From Voacanga thouarsii (Eukaryota > Streptophyta > Magnoliopsida > Gentianales > Apocynaceae), in contig JANUWF010003377.1 of assembly GCA_026120185.1 (NCBI GenBank), positions 1,003,001-1,067,000 of the forward strand: a DNA stretch of 64,000 bases. Direction: 5' to 3'. The notes beneath the pieces are model-generated. The model had not been told where the DNA came from, ran no database searches, and was given only the letters and a program-made list of their open reading frames with translations. Of this stretch, positions 10,014-19,974 are shown piece by piece. The position numbers and the translations under genes were made by a program. How positions within the stretch are numbered: position 1 is the stretch's first letter; each line of letters opens with the position of its first letter.

Positions 10014-10343
10014 ATGGCTGGACAATCAAGAAAGTGGATGATCCTTGTAGACACCATATGGATTCAGGCATCTACAGGAACTAATTTCGATTTCTCCACT
10101 TATTCCTCAAACTTGAAATCTGTTTTGAGAGTGTCTCAGGTGCGGCTCAATGCTCTAGCCACCGCCTCCGACCTCGGCAAAGCCTTCAGGTGGTCGTCTG
10201 GAGTATCAGCCGTCATGTTCATTGCCTCTTTCATGGGATTAGTTGGTTATGGCTTCTATTATGTTCATGGCCTCTTTCATGGGATTTGTTGGTTTTGGCT
10301 TTCATGGCTTGTGATAACATTATTTAATGAAATAAGTACTTAA
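10014..10343 (+). pseudogene. Truncated nodulin-like (NFD4-type) MFS transporter, N-terminus only
   Basis: The frame from ATG 10014 begins MAGQSRKWM, and its first ~85 residues match the N-terminus of plant nodulin-like major facilitator proteins: first membrane helix, then a TGTNFDFSTYSS-type loop, then LATASDLGKAF. Full-length members have about 500-600 residues and twelve helices; this frame ends at about 109 codons. At 10213-10304 the segment for the second helix is duplicated: ATGTTCATTGCCTCTTTCAT and ATGTTCATGGCCTCTTTCAT are 46 bases apart, which shifts the frame into a stop. Past about 10305 similarity ends in AT-rich DNA. The Copia insertion starts only at 10567 and the gene does not resume after it, so truncation is probably independent. 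Loss of function is inferred. Confidence 0.7.
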
Positions 10344-10566
10344 TTAAATATATTTGATAACACTTAATATTAAGTATTTAATTAATTAAATACGTTTAAT
10401 AACATATTCTTATTATTACTGAATTGATTAAGACGTGATAAATCATATTATAAATTTTAAGTGAATTAAAAATTATTTAAGTTTAAAACTCCAAACTCGT
10501 CTAATTATTAATATTATTTCATATTTACTCTAAAATGTAATAAAATATAGTATAAAAATAAATTAT

Positions 10567-10933
10567 TGTTATAAAATTAGGGTAGTGTTAGAATAAAATC
10601 TACACACTACACACTAAGAAAATTCTAACTATTCTTTGCACAAGAATTTCTCTTCAAACTTCTCTCTTTCTTTCTCTTACAATTATTTCTCTAATCTTTC
10701 TTTCACTAATCTTTTTTTCACAAAATAATGGTGTATTACAAGCTTAGAGAATAGCTCTATTTATAGAGCTCTAATTAGTGGATTACATCATGGCATACAT
10801 CATCTTCCACTAATCTTAATTAGTGGTGTCTCCACTAAATGGTGGACATCCGTAAAAATTTTCTAATAATTCACATAAATTCATAATTAGTGGAGCCTCC
10901 ACTAATTAATAAAGATTCCAATAATTCATAATA
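10567..10933 (-). repeat. 3' LTR of the minus-strand Copia element
   Basis: 367 bp; on the plus strand it begins TGTTATAAAA and ends CATAATA. In element orientation it starts TATTATG and ends ATAACA. It contains a minus-strand TATA box CTATAAATAG (reverse complement of 10757-10766) set in an AGAGCTCT-type palindrome, and several copies of an ATTAGTGG/CCACTAAT motif. Confidence 0.95.
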
Positions 10934-10944
10934 CTCCCCCTTGG
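10934..10944 (-). promoter_or_regulatory. Polypurine tract of the Copia element
   Basis: CTCCCCCTTGG on the plus strand reads CCAAGGGGGAG on the minus strand, immediately before the 3' LTR. This is the expected primer site for plus-strand DNA synthesis and fixes the element's orientation. Confidence 0.9.
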
Positions 10945-11058
10945 ATGTCCATCCATTACATAAAGAATATGCCTCGTTAAAATCTTACTAGATAAAAACC
11001 CAGTGGGAAAAAAAATCTAGTGAAGGAAAAAGAGTACACTATTCTATATGTCTATTTA

Positions 11059-11580
11059 TTACTCCCCCTGATGAGATGATTCCTTTAAATTTTTAAAACG
11101 ACGCATACCGATTTTATATCTCAACTTTTCAAATGTTGCAGTCGGTAAAGTCTTCGTGAAAATATCTGCGAGGTTATCACATGATCGAATTTGTAGCACA
11201 TCAATTTCACCTTTCTTCTGGAGTTCATGAGTAAAGAAGAATTTTGGTGAAATATGTTTTGTCCGATCTCCTTTAATATATCCTCCTCGTAATTGAGCTA
11301 TGCAAGCTGCATTGTCTTCATAAAGAGGAGTTGGAATACCTTTGATTGATGATAATCCGTAACTTTTTCGGATATAATGAATCATGGATCTTAACCATAC
11401 ACATTCTCTACTTGCTTCATGAATGGCTATAATTTCAGCATGATTTGAAGAAGTAGCTGTTATAGATTGTTTCGTAGAACGCCATGATATAGCAGTATTT
11501 CCACATGTAAATAGATAGCCCGTTTGAGAACGTACTTTATGTGGATCAGATAAATAACCAGCATCTGCATAACTTATCAA
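11059..11580 (-). pseudogene. Copia RNase H region
   Basis: 173 codons matching the copia RNase H end of pol: YADAGYLSDP, then SQTGYLF, AISWRSTKQ, SSNHAEIIAI and EDNAACIAQL, the usual succession of catalytic D, E and D segments. It ends about 125 bases before the polypurine tract, as expected. It is separated from the RT frame by an in-frame stop near 11625, so the polyprotein could not be made. Confidence 0.9.
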
Positions 11581-11628
11581 TGTTGGACTGATTTTATTTG
11601 AATAAAATAATCCGAGATCAATTGTACC

Positions 11629-12753
11629 TTAGAGATATCGAAGGACTTGTTTTATTCCATTCCAATGTCGTCGTGTTGGTGAAGAACTAAATCTTGCTAA
11701 TAAATTGACAGCAAAAGCAATATCAGGTCTTGTATTATTAGCAAGATACATCAATGCACCAATTGCACTGAGATATAGTACTTCAGGACCAAGGAGTTCT
11801 TCATCATTTTTTTTAGGTCGGAAAGGATCTTTATCCACATTTAATGATCGGACGATCATTGGAATACTCAATAGATGTGCTTTGTCCATGTAAAATCTTT
11901 TTAGCACTTTTGCTGTATATGTTGATTGATGAATAAATGTTCCACTCTCCAGATGTTCAATTTGTAAACCAATGCAAAATTTGGTTTTACCAAAATCCTT
12001 GATTTCAAATTCTCTTTTTAAATAATCAATTGTTTTTTGGAGCTCTTCAGGAGTTCCAATAAGATTAATATCATCAACATATATAGCTAATATCACAAAT
12101 TTAGAACCAGATTTCTTAATAAAAATACATGGACATACCTGGTCATTTTTAAATCCCGCTTTCAATAAATATTCACTAAGACGTGTGAACCACATGTGCC
12201 CAGATTGCTTCAGGCCATATAATGATTTCTGCAACTTGATGGAGTAATTTTCACGAGGATAATGTTTATATGCTTCAGGCATATGAAATCCTTCGGGGAT
12301 TTTCATGTAAACATCATTTTCTAAATTTTCATATAAGTAAGCAGTGACAACATCTAATAGGCGCATATCTATCTTTTCATGTACTGCCAAACTGATAATA
12401 TATCGGAGTGTAATAGCATCAACAACAGGAGAATAAGTTTCATCATAATCAATACCTGATCTTTGTGAAAAATCTTGGGCTACTAATCGCGCTTTATATC
12501 GAACGATTTCACTCTTTTCATTGCGCTTTCGCACAAATATCAATTTGTAGCCAACAGGTTTTACACCTTCTGGTGTTCGGATCTGCAGTCCGAAGACTTC
12601 ACGTTTTGTCGGTGCATTTAACTCCGATTGAATCGCATCTTTCCATTGCAGACCAATCTTTTCTATGCCGACATTCATCAATCGATATTGGTTCGGGATC
12701 ATCATTATCCTGTGTAACATCAAGAGATATATTGTATGCAAATATATTATCAA
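11629..12753 (-). pseudogene. Copia reverse transcriptase
   Basis: 374 codons covering the copia RT (RVT_2) domain: ARLVAQDFSQRSGIDYDETY (thumb-side motif), LDVVTAYLYENL, KSLYGLKQSGHMW, the catalytic YVDDINLIG and ALMYLANNTRPDIAFAVN. The catalytic DD pair is present. RT makes cDNA from element RNA in virus-like particles. The frame is open across this block but is cut off from integrase by stops upstream (12754-13018) and from RNase H by a stop downstream. Confidence 0.93.
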
Positions 12754-12999
12754 TAACGGTTTCTATCCGATTCCAACTTCTACCTGAAGTGGTATAATTG
12801 ATAGAAATTTCAGTGTTACTTTCATCAATTTCTGGTTCTTTGTCATCAGTTCTCTCTTGGTCTTTATCATTCTTTTCTTCAATATGATCTTTTGGATCAT
12901 TTAATCCTCTTTTCTTTCGAGGATTTTTATCTTTAGAACCAAGAGGTCGGCCACGCTTTTGGCGTGTTTTTGACTCAGTAGCTATAGGTATAATATTTT

Positions 13000-14552
13000 G
13001 TTCTGCTGGAACTTCAATTCAAATAGGAGCATTTATAACTGGAATATGTAATTTTGTAACTCTTCTGGAGTCAACAAAAGCGTATGGCATTTGATTTGCA
13101 ATGCTTTGCAAATGAATTATCTTTTGAACTTCAAGTTCACATGCGCTTGTGCGCGGATCAAAATAATTTAATGATGTTGTCCAAGTAAGATCATTTTTAT
13201 GCTGTTTTGGTTCTCCCCCTAATTTAGGGAATAATGATTCATCAAAATGACAATCAAGCAAATCTTGCTTGTGAATACATCTCCTGTCGGGGTTCAACAT
13301 ACCCGATAATAGAGGGAGAATCATATCCAACGTATATCCCCTTTCTTCTTTGAGGACCCATCTTTGTACGTTGGTTTGGTGCAATTGGAATATATACAGC
13401 ACACTCAAAAATTCTTAAATGAGCAATATTTGGTTCTGACCTAAAAGCCAATTGCAAAGGAGAGAATTTATGATAACTAGCTGGTCTTATACGTACAAGT
13501 GTTGCAGCATGTAGAATAGCATGTCCCCAGGCAGATGTTGAGAGATTTGTTTTCATTAATAATGGTCTAGCAATTAAATGTAATCGTTTAATCAAAGATT
13601 CAGCAAGACCATTTTGTGTGTGAACATGAGCTACATGATGTTCAACATTAATCCCAATTGACATGCAATATATATCAAAAGCATGTGATGAAAATTCACT
13701 AGCATTATCCAAACAGATATTTTTAATGTGATGGTCCGGAAATTGTGTTCGTAATTTAATTATTTGAGCAAGTAATCTCGCAAACGCCAGGTTGCGAGTA
13801 GATAATAAACATACATGTGACCATCGGGATGATGCATCAATTAAGACCATAAAATATTTGAACGGTCCACATGGTGGATCAATAGGTCCACAAATATCTC
13901 CGTAAATCCGTTCGAGAAATGTAGGACTTTCAGCTCCTACTTTTACTGGTGATGGTTTAACAATTAATTTTTTTAGGAAACATGCAGTACATGCGAATTT
14001 TTCTGATGTTAATATCCTTTTATTTTTTAAAGGATGACCATATGTATTCTCAATGATTCTTCTCATCATGGTAGATCCCGGATGACCCAATCGGTCATGC
14101 CAAATGCTAAAAGTAATATGATTAGTAAACTTCTGGTTTACTAGATGATGAATTTCAATTGTACGTATTTTTACAAAATATAGACCAGTAGAAAAAGACG
14201 GCAGTTTTTCTAATACCGATTTCTTACTCAAATGCATTTGAATAATAAAAAGATGTTCAATCCCATTTTCCTCATTTGTTTCAATATGATACCCATTTCT
14301 GCGGATATCTTTAAAACTCAATAAATTTCTTCTGGATTTTGAGGAAAATAGTGTCTTATCAATAATAATTGTTGTTCCTTTAGGCAACAATATACTAGCT
14401 CTTTCGGAGCCCTCAATTACATTTGCACTACCGTTTATCGTATAAATATTTATTTTTCCCATTTTGAGATCAGAAAAATATTTCTCATTTTTTAGTATGG
14501 TGTGTGTAGTTCCACTATCAATAATGCATACATCATCATTAATAACAGCCAT
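13000..14552 (-). pseudogene. Copia protease and integrase
   Basis: The frame opens just before the aspartic protease motif (IIDSGTTHTI, near residue 12), followed by the GAG-pre-integrase HHCC zinc finger (HDRLGHPG...CTACF) and the integrase core. The core D,D,E signature is visible: YGDICGPI, CLDNASEF (normally DNAGEF or similar), and NGLAES. A GKGIYVGYDSPS-like stretch marks the end of the integrase. A frameshift near 13300-13400 moves the reading into a second open segment (13019-13408). About 430 codons remain open before it. Confidence 0.9.
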
Positions 14553-14634
14553 CCGAACACAAATATATATATGTAAACGTAAATATTATTAGAATAGAAT
14601 GAAAATGAAAATACAAAAATATCGGGGTGAGGCT

Positions 14635-15717
14635 TTAGTTCTTCTGGACACTGCCATCACCAATTAAATGGTCTATCCTACCGTCTGGGTGTTCAAAAAA
14701 ATCCGATACATCCATATGAGTAATATTGATATTAAGATCTTCAGGATTAATATCATCATCCTCAACATTATTTATTGGATGTTGAGAAAAATTTGCTTCC
14801 ACATTTTTATTTTTCAATGAAGCTTGATACAATTCAACTAAATGCTTAGTCGTACGACAGTTTCGTGACCAATGACCTTTCATGCCACATCTATAACATA
14901 TATCATCATGCTTTTCTTCAATTTCTTTTTCTTTTTCCTTATGATCTTTTCTGTTCTACTTCAGGTGGCTAGTATTTCTCACAGTTTGATTATAATTGTG
15001 ATAAGGGAAATATCGAGCGTGTCTACGACCATAACCACGACCACGGTCACGGCCATGGCCACGGCCACGACCACGACTATAACGATGGCTTCTGCTAGAG
15101 CCAACAATATTCACTTCTGGGAGTGCTGTTGAGCCAGTTGGTCTGGCTTCATGATTTCTCAATAATAACTCATTATTCTTTTCTGCAATGAGGATGACAG
15201 TAATTAAATCTGTAAATTTTGTATACCCCTTTTCTCGATATTGTTGCTGTAGGACAATATTTGAGGCATAAAAGGTGGAGAATGTCTTCTCCAACATATC
15301 TTCATCAGTCACTTTTTCTCCGTATAATTTTAATTGAGATGTAATTTTATACATTACGGAGCTATATTCATTCACGGTTTTAAAATCTTGCAACCTCAGG
15401 TGCAACCATTCATACCGTGCAGTAGGTAGTACGACCATCTTCAGGTGATCAAATATTTCTTTTAAATTTACCTACAGGCCATATGGATCTTTTTCGGTAA
15501 GATATTCCATTTTCAAATTTTCATCGAGATGACAACGAATAAAAATCAAAGCTTTAGCCTTGTGTTGTGCAGATGCACTATTATTTGCTTGAATAGTTTC
15601 ACTAAGGCCTTCAGCATTTAGATGCATTTTTGCATCGAGAACCCATGACATATAATTTTTTTCAGAAATATCAAGGGTTACAAATTCGAGTTTAGCGATG
15701 TTAGCCATAGAGATCAA
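14635..15717 (-). pseudogene. Copia gag with CCHC zinc knuckle
   Basis: Start at 15717 (MISMANIAKLEF); the N-terminus has the FVTLDISEKNYMSWV pattern of copia Gag. The Gag core continues in 15438-14956 (YEWLHLRLQDFKTVNEY), then an RG-rich basic stretch (SRGRGRGHGRDRGRGYGRR), and a CCHC knuckle CYRCGMKGHWSRNC encoded by 14857-14898. In-frame stops interrupt it near 15472 and 14953; the first sits where Trp is expected (GL-stop-VNLKE), consistent with TGG to TAG. The knuckle's four metal ligands are intact. Confidence 0.88.
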
Positions 15718-15718
15718 T

Positions 15719-15809
15719 AAATGCGTACCTGTCTTCTGGCTTTGGTAACGGTAGAAACTCGTGCTTAGTCTTCTGGCTTTTGTACCGGTAGAGACTCGTG
15801 CTGATAACG
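15719..15809 (-). promoter_or_regulatory. Copia leader with primer-binding-site region and short direct repeat
   Basis: Between gag and the 5' LTR lie two imperfect copies of a ~40-base unit (CTTCTGGCTTT...GGTAGA.ACTCGTGCT). Next to the LTR, the minus strand reads CGTTATCAGCACGAGTCTC, the position of the primer-binding site. It is not the common initiator-Met type (TGGTATCAGAG), so the primer tRNA is not assigned. Confidence 0.6.
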
Positions 15810-16176
15810 TGTTATAAAATTAGGGTAGTGTTAGAATAAAATCTACACACTACACACTAAGAAAATTCTAACTATTCTTTACACAAGAATTTCTCTTCAA
15901 ACTTCTCTCTTTCTTTCTCTCACAATTCTTTCTCTAATCTTTCTTTCACTAATCTTTCTTTCACAAAATAATGGTGTATTACAAGTTTAGAGAATAGCTC
16001 TATTTATAGAGCTCTAATTAGTGGATTACATCATGGCATACATCATCTTCCACTAATCTTAATTAGTGGTGTCTCCACTAAATGGTGGACATCCATAAAA
16101 ATCTTCTAATAATTCACATAAATCCATAATTAGTGGAGCCTCCACTAATTAATAAAGATTTCAATAATTCATAATA
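15810..16176 (-). repeat. 5' LTR of the minus-strand Copia element
   Basis: 367 bp, same ends as the other LTR. Carries the minus-strand TATA box CTATAAATAG (reverse complement of 16000-16009) that would drive element transcription. Nine substitutions separate it from 10567-10933. Confidence 0.95.
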
Positions 16177-16181
16177 ATTAT

Positions 16182-16648
16182 AATTAATTTTTCAAATTTT
16201 AGACTTCAGTATTTAGACTTTAATTTTCAAAATTCAATACTTAAATTTTTAGATTTCAATTTTTAAATTTTAGTTTTATCAAACAAGTTCTAAGTTGGAA
16301 AATCTAACATAAAACTGGGTTAGATTAAACTCCAACTTAAGTAGAAAATTGCCATCCTTAAACCCACCTTCATTGTCATTCTTCCTCAACAATCAAGGCT
16401 GCAGCACCATGCGTCCCTCCATCCCTTCTTCGCATCATCATTATCTTCCCTTTCTCAACCTTTGCCCTTTTGTTTTCTTCTTTCGTCAAAGCGTAGCATT
16501 TTGTCAGTTCAGTTCAAATTGTACGACAAAGTTTGGCGTCTTAACTTTGGCCAATACAATAGCCTACTCTTGTCGGACTGCCAACCTTCTCTCTTCAGTC
16601 TTTCCCCGTTGTGTTCTCTCCAAATTTCGTCATTTCCATTGTTTCTTT
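16182..16648. other. Intergenic, no supported gene
   Basis: Non-coding. Two overlapping frames (16349-16702 and 16462-16719) are Phe/Ser/Leu-rich with no domain, and the second is the same DNA in another frame. I do not call a gene. Confidence 0.4.
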
Positions 16649-18460
16649 TGTTGGAATTTATACAAAAAATGGCCTCTGTATTTTTGTATTATAAAAATTT
16701 AAAAAAATTTATTCATTAATGGTTATTTATTTATATATATTTCACATTAAGATTTAAATGTATTAGTAAGTGAATTACATGATTGAGTCGTATTTTCACA
16801 ATCAGGTGTAGATTATGAGTTTCTAACACATAAATAAAAAATTATTCTTGGTCGATTGATGGAAGTGGACACTTCATAAAGATTTAGATAATTACACTAT
16901 AACTTCTAAATGAAAAATGGTTTACATTTAATCAGTAAGTAGTCTACTCACACTAATAGTGTAAGCGTATTTGAAACACGTAAAATTAAACTACGCGATA
17001 ATAATTTTTATAAAAATACTAAAATAAATAAATATTGATTTATCGCAATTAACGTGTAGACGAGTGTCATAAGATTTGAGTACTTTAATGTATGTTAGGT
17101 GAGGTCTTATCACAATGCCAATGACTTTATAAGTTGGGTGTATGACTTTAATTAATTAAGACGGACTTATAAAATAGAATTTTTATACTTCATTACGTAA
17201 AAAAATCACTCATTTGTAATTGTCCAAGATAATCTAAATAATTCAAAACTCTGAAAAACATGACTAAGTATGTACACTTTTGGATAACTCCGTGTGATAA
17301 GTGGATATATATTGAAAGTCATGGATTATAGAATTAGCCATTAAACGATGATAGATATCATAAAGAAATGTGTTAGTGCATTTTTTCTATCTCAATAATG
17401 GATGTTACGTAGAGGAATATTTTCGTCATTATACCTGTAGGTCACAGACACTACATTTATAATATTATTCTCAGGATCAATATCGTCATATAGTGATAAA
17501 TATAATATTTAAAATGATAAAATACAGTTATTTATTAGCATGAATATTTTGGTCATTTTAATAGTAAAAAATAATATGTCTTTTGGTTCTCAAACTAGCT
17601 CAAATAATTTTAGTAAATATATTTACTATATGGACTTATTTGGTGAATTTATTATTGAAAGAATTATTCTAAGAGTCCAATTAATTATTTATTTAGATTA
17701 AAATAATTAATTAAGCCAATTTAATTAATTAATTTATTAATTAATTATTTTGAATAATTTTATATTAAATCCAAGTAAATTAATTAATTAATAAAAGAGT
17801 TAATTTAATTAGTCTTGGACTAATTAAAAAAAAATCCTGATCCACTAGAGTTTGTGTGGGACGGCTATAGATTTGGGAACCTGGAGTAGCTGTCACACAA
17901 GACAAAGAAAAAGGAAAGAGAAAAAAAAAAAAAAAAGGAAGAAGAAGAAGTTGGTGGTTTTGTTTTGCAAAAGAAAAAGGAAGTTGTTTATATATAAAAG
18001 GTATCGTGTATGCCTGTATGGGGTTGACCGGAATTTTCACAAAAAGGAACAACTTTTGATTTTTCCATTAAGAAACAAAAGCCACCGGTTTTGTTTTTTC
18101 CTTCGGATTTGTTTTCTTTAATGTTTAACTCTTTTATTTTTCTTCCAATCTTTTTTACTTTAGTTCTACTTTCACCGATAGAAGTTCATAAGAGATTCGG
18201 AAATACTCTGAAATGTCAAGAGTTAACAAACATGGTAAGTAATTTATGCGAGGGAGTCGACGGTTAGCTGATATACTGCGAAACAAGTAAACGTTCTAAT
18301 TTAAAAAGCATCGTTAAATCCGAATCCAACTCCAATTATTCAAATAAAATGCTCTAAAAGTAAGTATTTCTAAACTTTAACTCGAAAAAATTTTTTAAAT
18401 TACAATTTTCGTTGAGTCATAATTATAATCTAGAAGCATACTTAGAGTTAATAACCAAAA
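16649..18460 (+). repeat. Possible degenerate Copia LTR, block A
   Basis: Begins TGTTGGAATT (16649). Its internal order (guanine-poor lead, TAACACATAAA..TTATTCTTGGTCGATTGATG, ATTTAATCAGTAAGTAGTCTACTCAC, TAAGCGTATTTGAAACACG, then ATTAATTAATTA-rich tail) matches, with heavy divergence, the block at 19975-22180. The match makes both likely LTRs of related Copia families. I could not define its right boundary or a TSD, and there is no open frame inside. Confidence 0.45.
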
Positions 18461-19974
18461 TAAGTAATTCTTTTACTAATAAAAATATAATCTTTGTGAT
18501 TGTATGGATTCCTTGTGATTTTTTATATGTATAGATTTTGTATACGCCTCGCGCGTAGAGGCATAGACACTTGTAATTTATTGTTAATTGTTTTTTGTAA
18601 AATTTGTGTACACCTCATTTTGAAAGGCATACGTGATTGATATTGTATTTTAATTCAATTTACGAATTTCTGTAACAAAAAATTGGTGTTGGATCAATAC
18701 ACAAAGTCTCTTGGAAAGAAAACGGAACGAAACTGGAGAAGAAAGAAGCAACAGCCGGGTGGGGAACGCTCAGAACTGGCTGCGACTTTCTAGAAGGCTT
18801 TTGGGCAAAGCCCGACTGGCTTTGTGAAAGCCGACTGCAGCCAGCCCCAACTTCTAGAGGCAAGCCGTGACCAGAGGCAAGCCAAGGACGGCTTAATCTG
18901 GCTTGCCCTTTTATATTGTGAACCAACAAATCGGGCTCCAGTTTTCCCAATTTTTATTTTTATTTTTTTTATTTTCTTATAACTTCTTTTTCTTTTTGGG
19001 GTCCCATATCACCCAAGGTTATTTTCGTGTAATGATTTATTTCCGGTGTCAAATAATTTTGCATGAAAATAGTTAGTAAAGGCGAAACCACTTTAGGATT
19101 AAATAAGATTATTTTAATTTTATTATTATGATGATGTTTAATCCATTATTTGGTCGCATAAGAATTAAATGTTAGAAATAGTATGAAAAGTTTATTGTTG
19201 GAGCATGCTTATTTTATTTAATTCTGTTATCAAATGCACAAAATTTTTTAAAAATTTAATTTTTCTCTAAAAAAAATAATATAGGAAAATATTTTAAAAT
19301 GGAACTAAGTAATTTAAAAATAAATTCATGGTTTATTCTTCCAAAGGATTTTATCCTTGACATGGAGAATAATTTTGAATTTAAATATTTTAAATTTAGT
19401 TCCTAAAAAAATAGTTTAACTTAAATAGTGAAATAAAAATTCATAATTTATTCTCTTAAAGGGTTTTATCATTGGCATAGAGAATAATTGTTGAATTTTT
19501 GAATTTTCACTAAAGTTAATAAAAACCAATTAAATTTCAAATAAACGTTTTTCTCAAAAGATTAAGTGAGAGAGGAGTTCCAATGGCCCCATGACTTACA
19601 TCACGGATTCCTATTAGAGATTGTAGATTTCCTCACATCATTCTGAGCATGGCTTCCTATAGGATGGATTTCTACGAGAGTCTAAAACTAACAAAAGAAT
19701 TATAATTAAAGTCTACGATATGTGTTCATCTCGGCTAGCCTATCATTGGAGGCATTAATGCTAGATTATTTGTAGATGGTGAGAGTAGTGATCATCCTAT
19801 CGATGGAACTATTTTTGGATCATTACCTATTAAGAAAGTTTAATTTGTTATGGTTATATACTTAACTTAGAAAATTATTAACCTTCCTACGAATCTCTAT
19901 CAATTCTTCTAAGAGCCAAAATTTTTATATTTTTTATAATGGTTTTAATAGGTTAACCATATTTTGGAAATAAT
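18461..19974. other. Unassigned repeat-like DNA with a GC-rich patch
   Basis: AT-rich except for 18735-18910, which is GC-rich and repeats the words CCGACTGGCTT, GGCAAGCC and AAAGCCGAC. An imperfect duplication is visible at about 19325-19380 and 19437-19490 (GGTTTATTCT..AAAGGATTTTATC.TTGACATGGAGAATAATT versus a close copy). No coding region. It may be internal sequence of the block A element. Confidence 0.4.

Larger units (their letters stand above)
10562..16181 (-). mobile_element. Complete but degenerate Ty1/copia LTR retrotransposon, minus strand
   Basis: A 5.6-kb element bounded by two 367-bp LTRs (10567-10933 and 15810-16176) and a perfect 5-bp TSD ATTAT (10562-10566 and 16177-16181). 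Coding order on the minus strand is gag, protease, integrase, reverse transcriptase, RNase H, the copia order. The LTRs differ at 9 of 367 positions by my alignment, 8 of them transitions, so insertion is recent; yet all genes carry stops or frameshifts. It either inserted already defective or decayed quickly. Confidence 0.95.

Noticed and set aside
16349..16719. Two Phe/Ser/Leu-rich frames as a small secreted protein gene
   Set aside because: No promoter, no clear signal peptide, no family; the second frame is the same DNA shifted.
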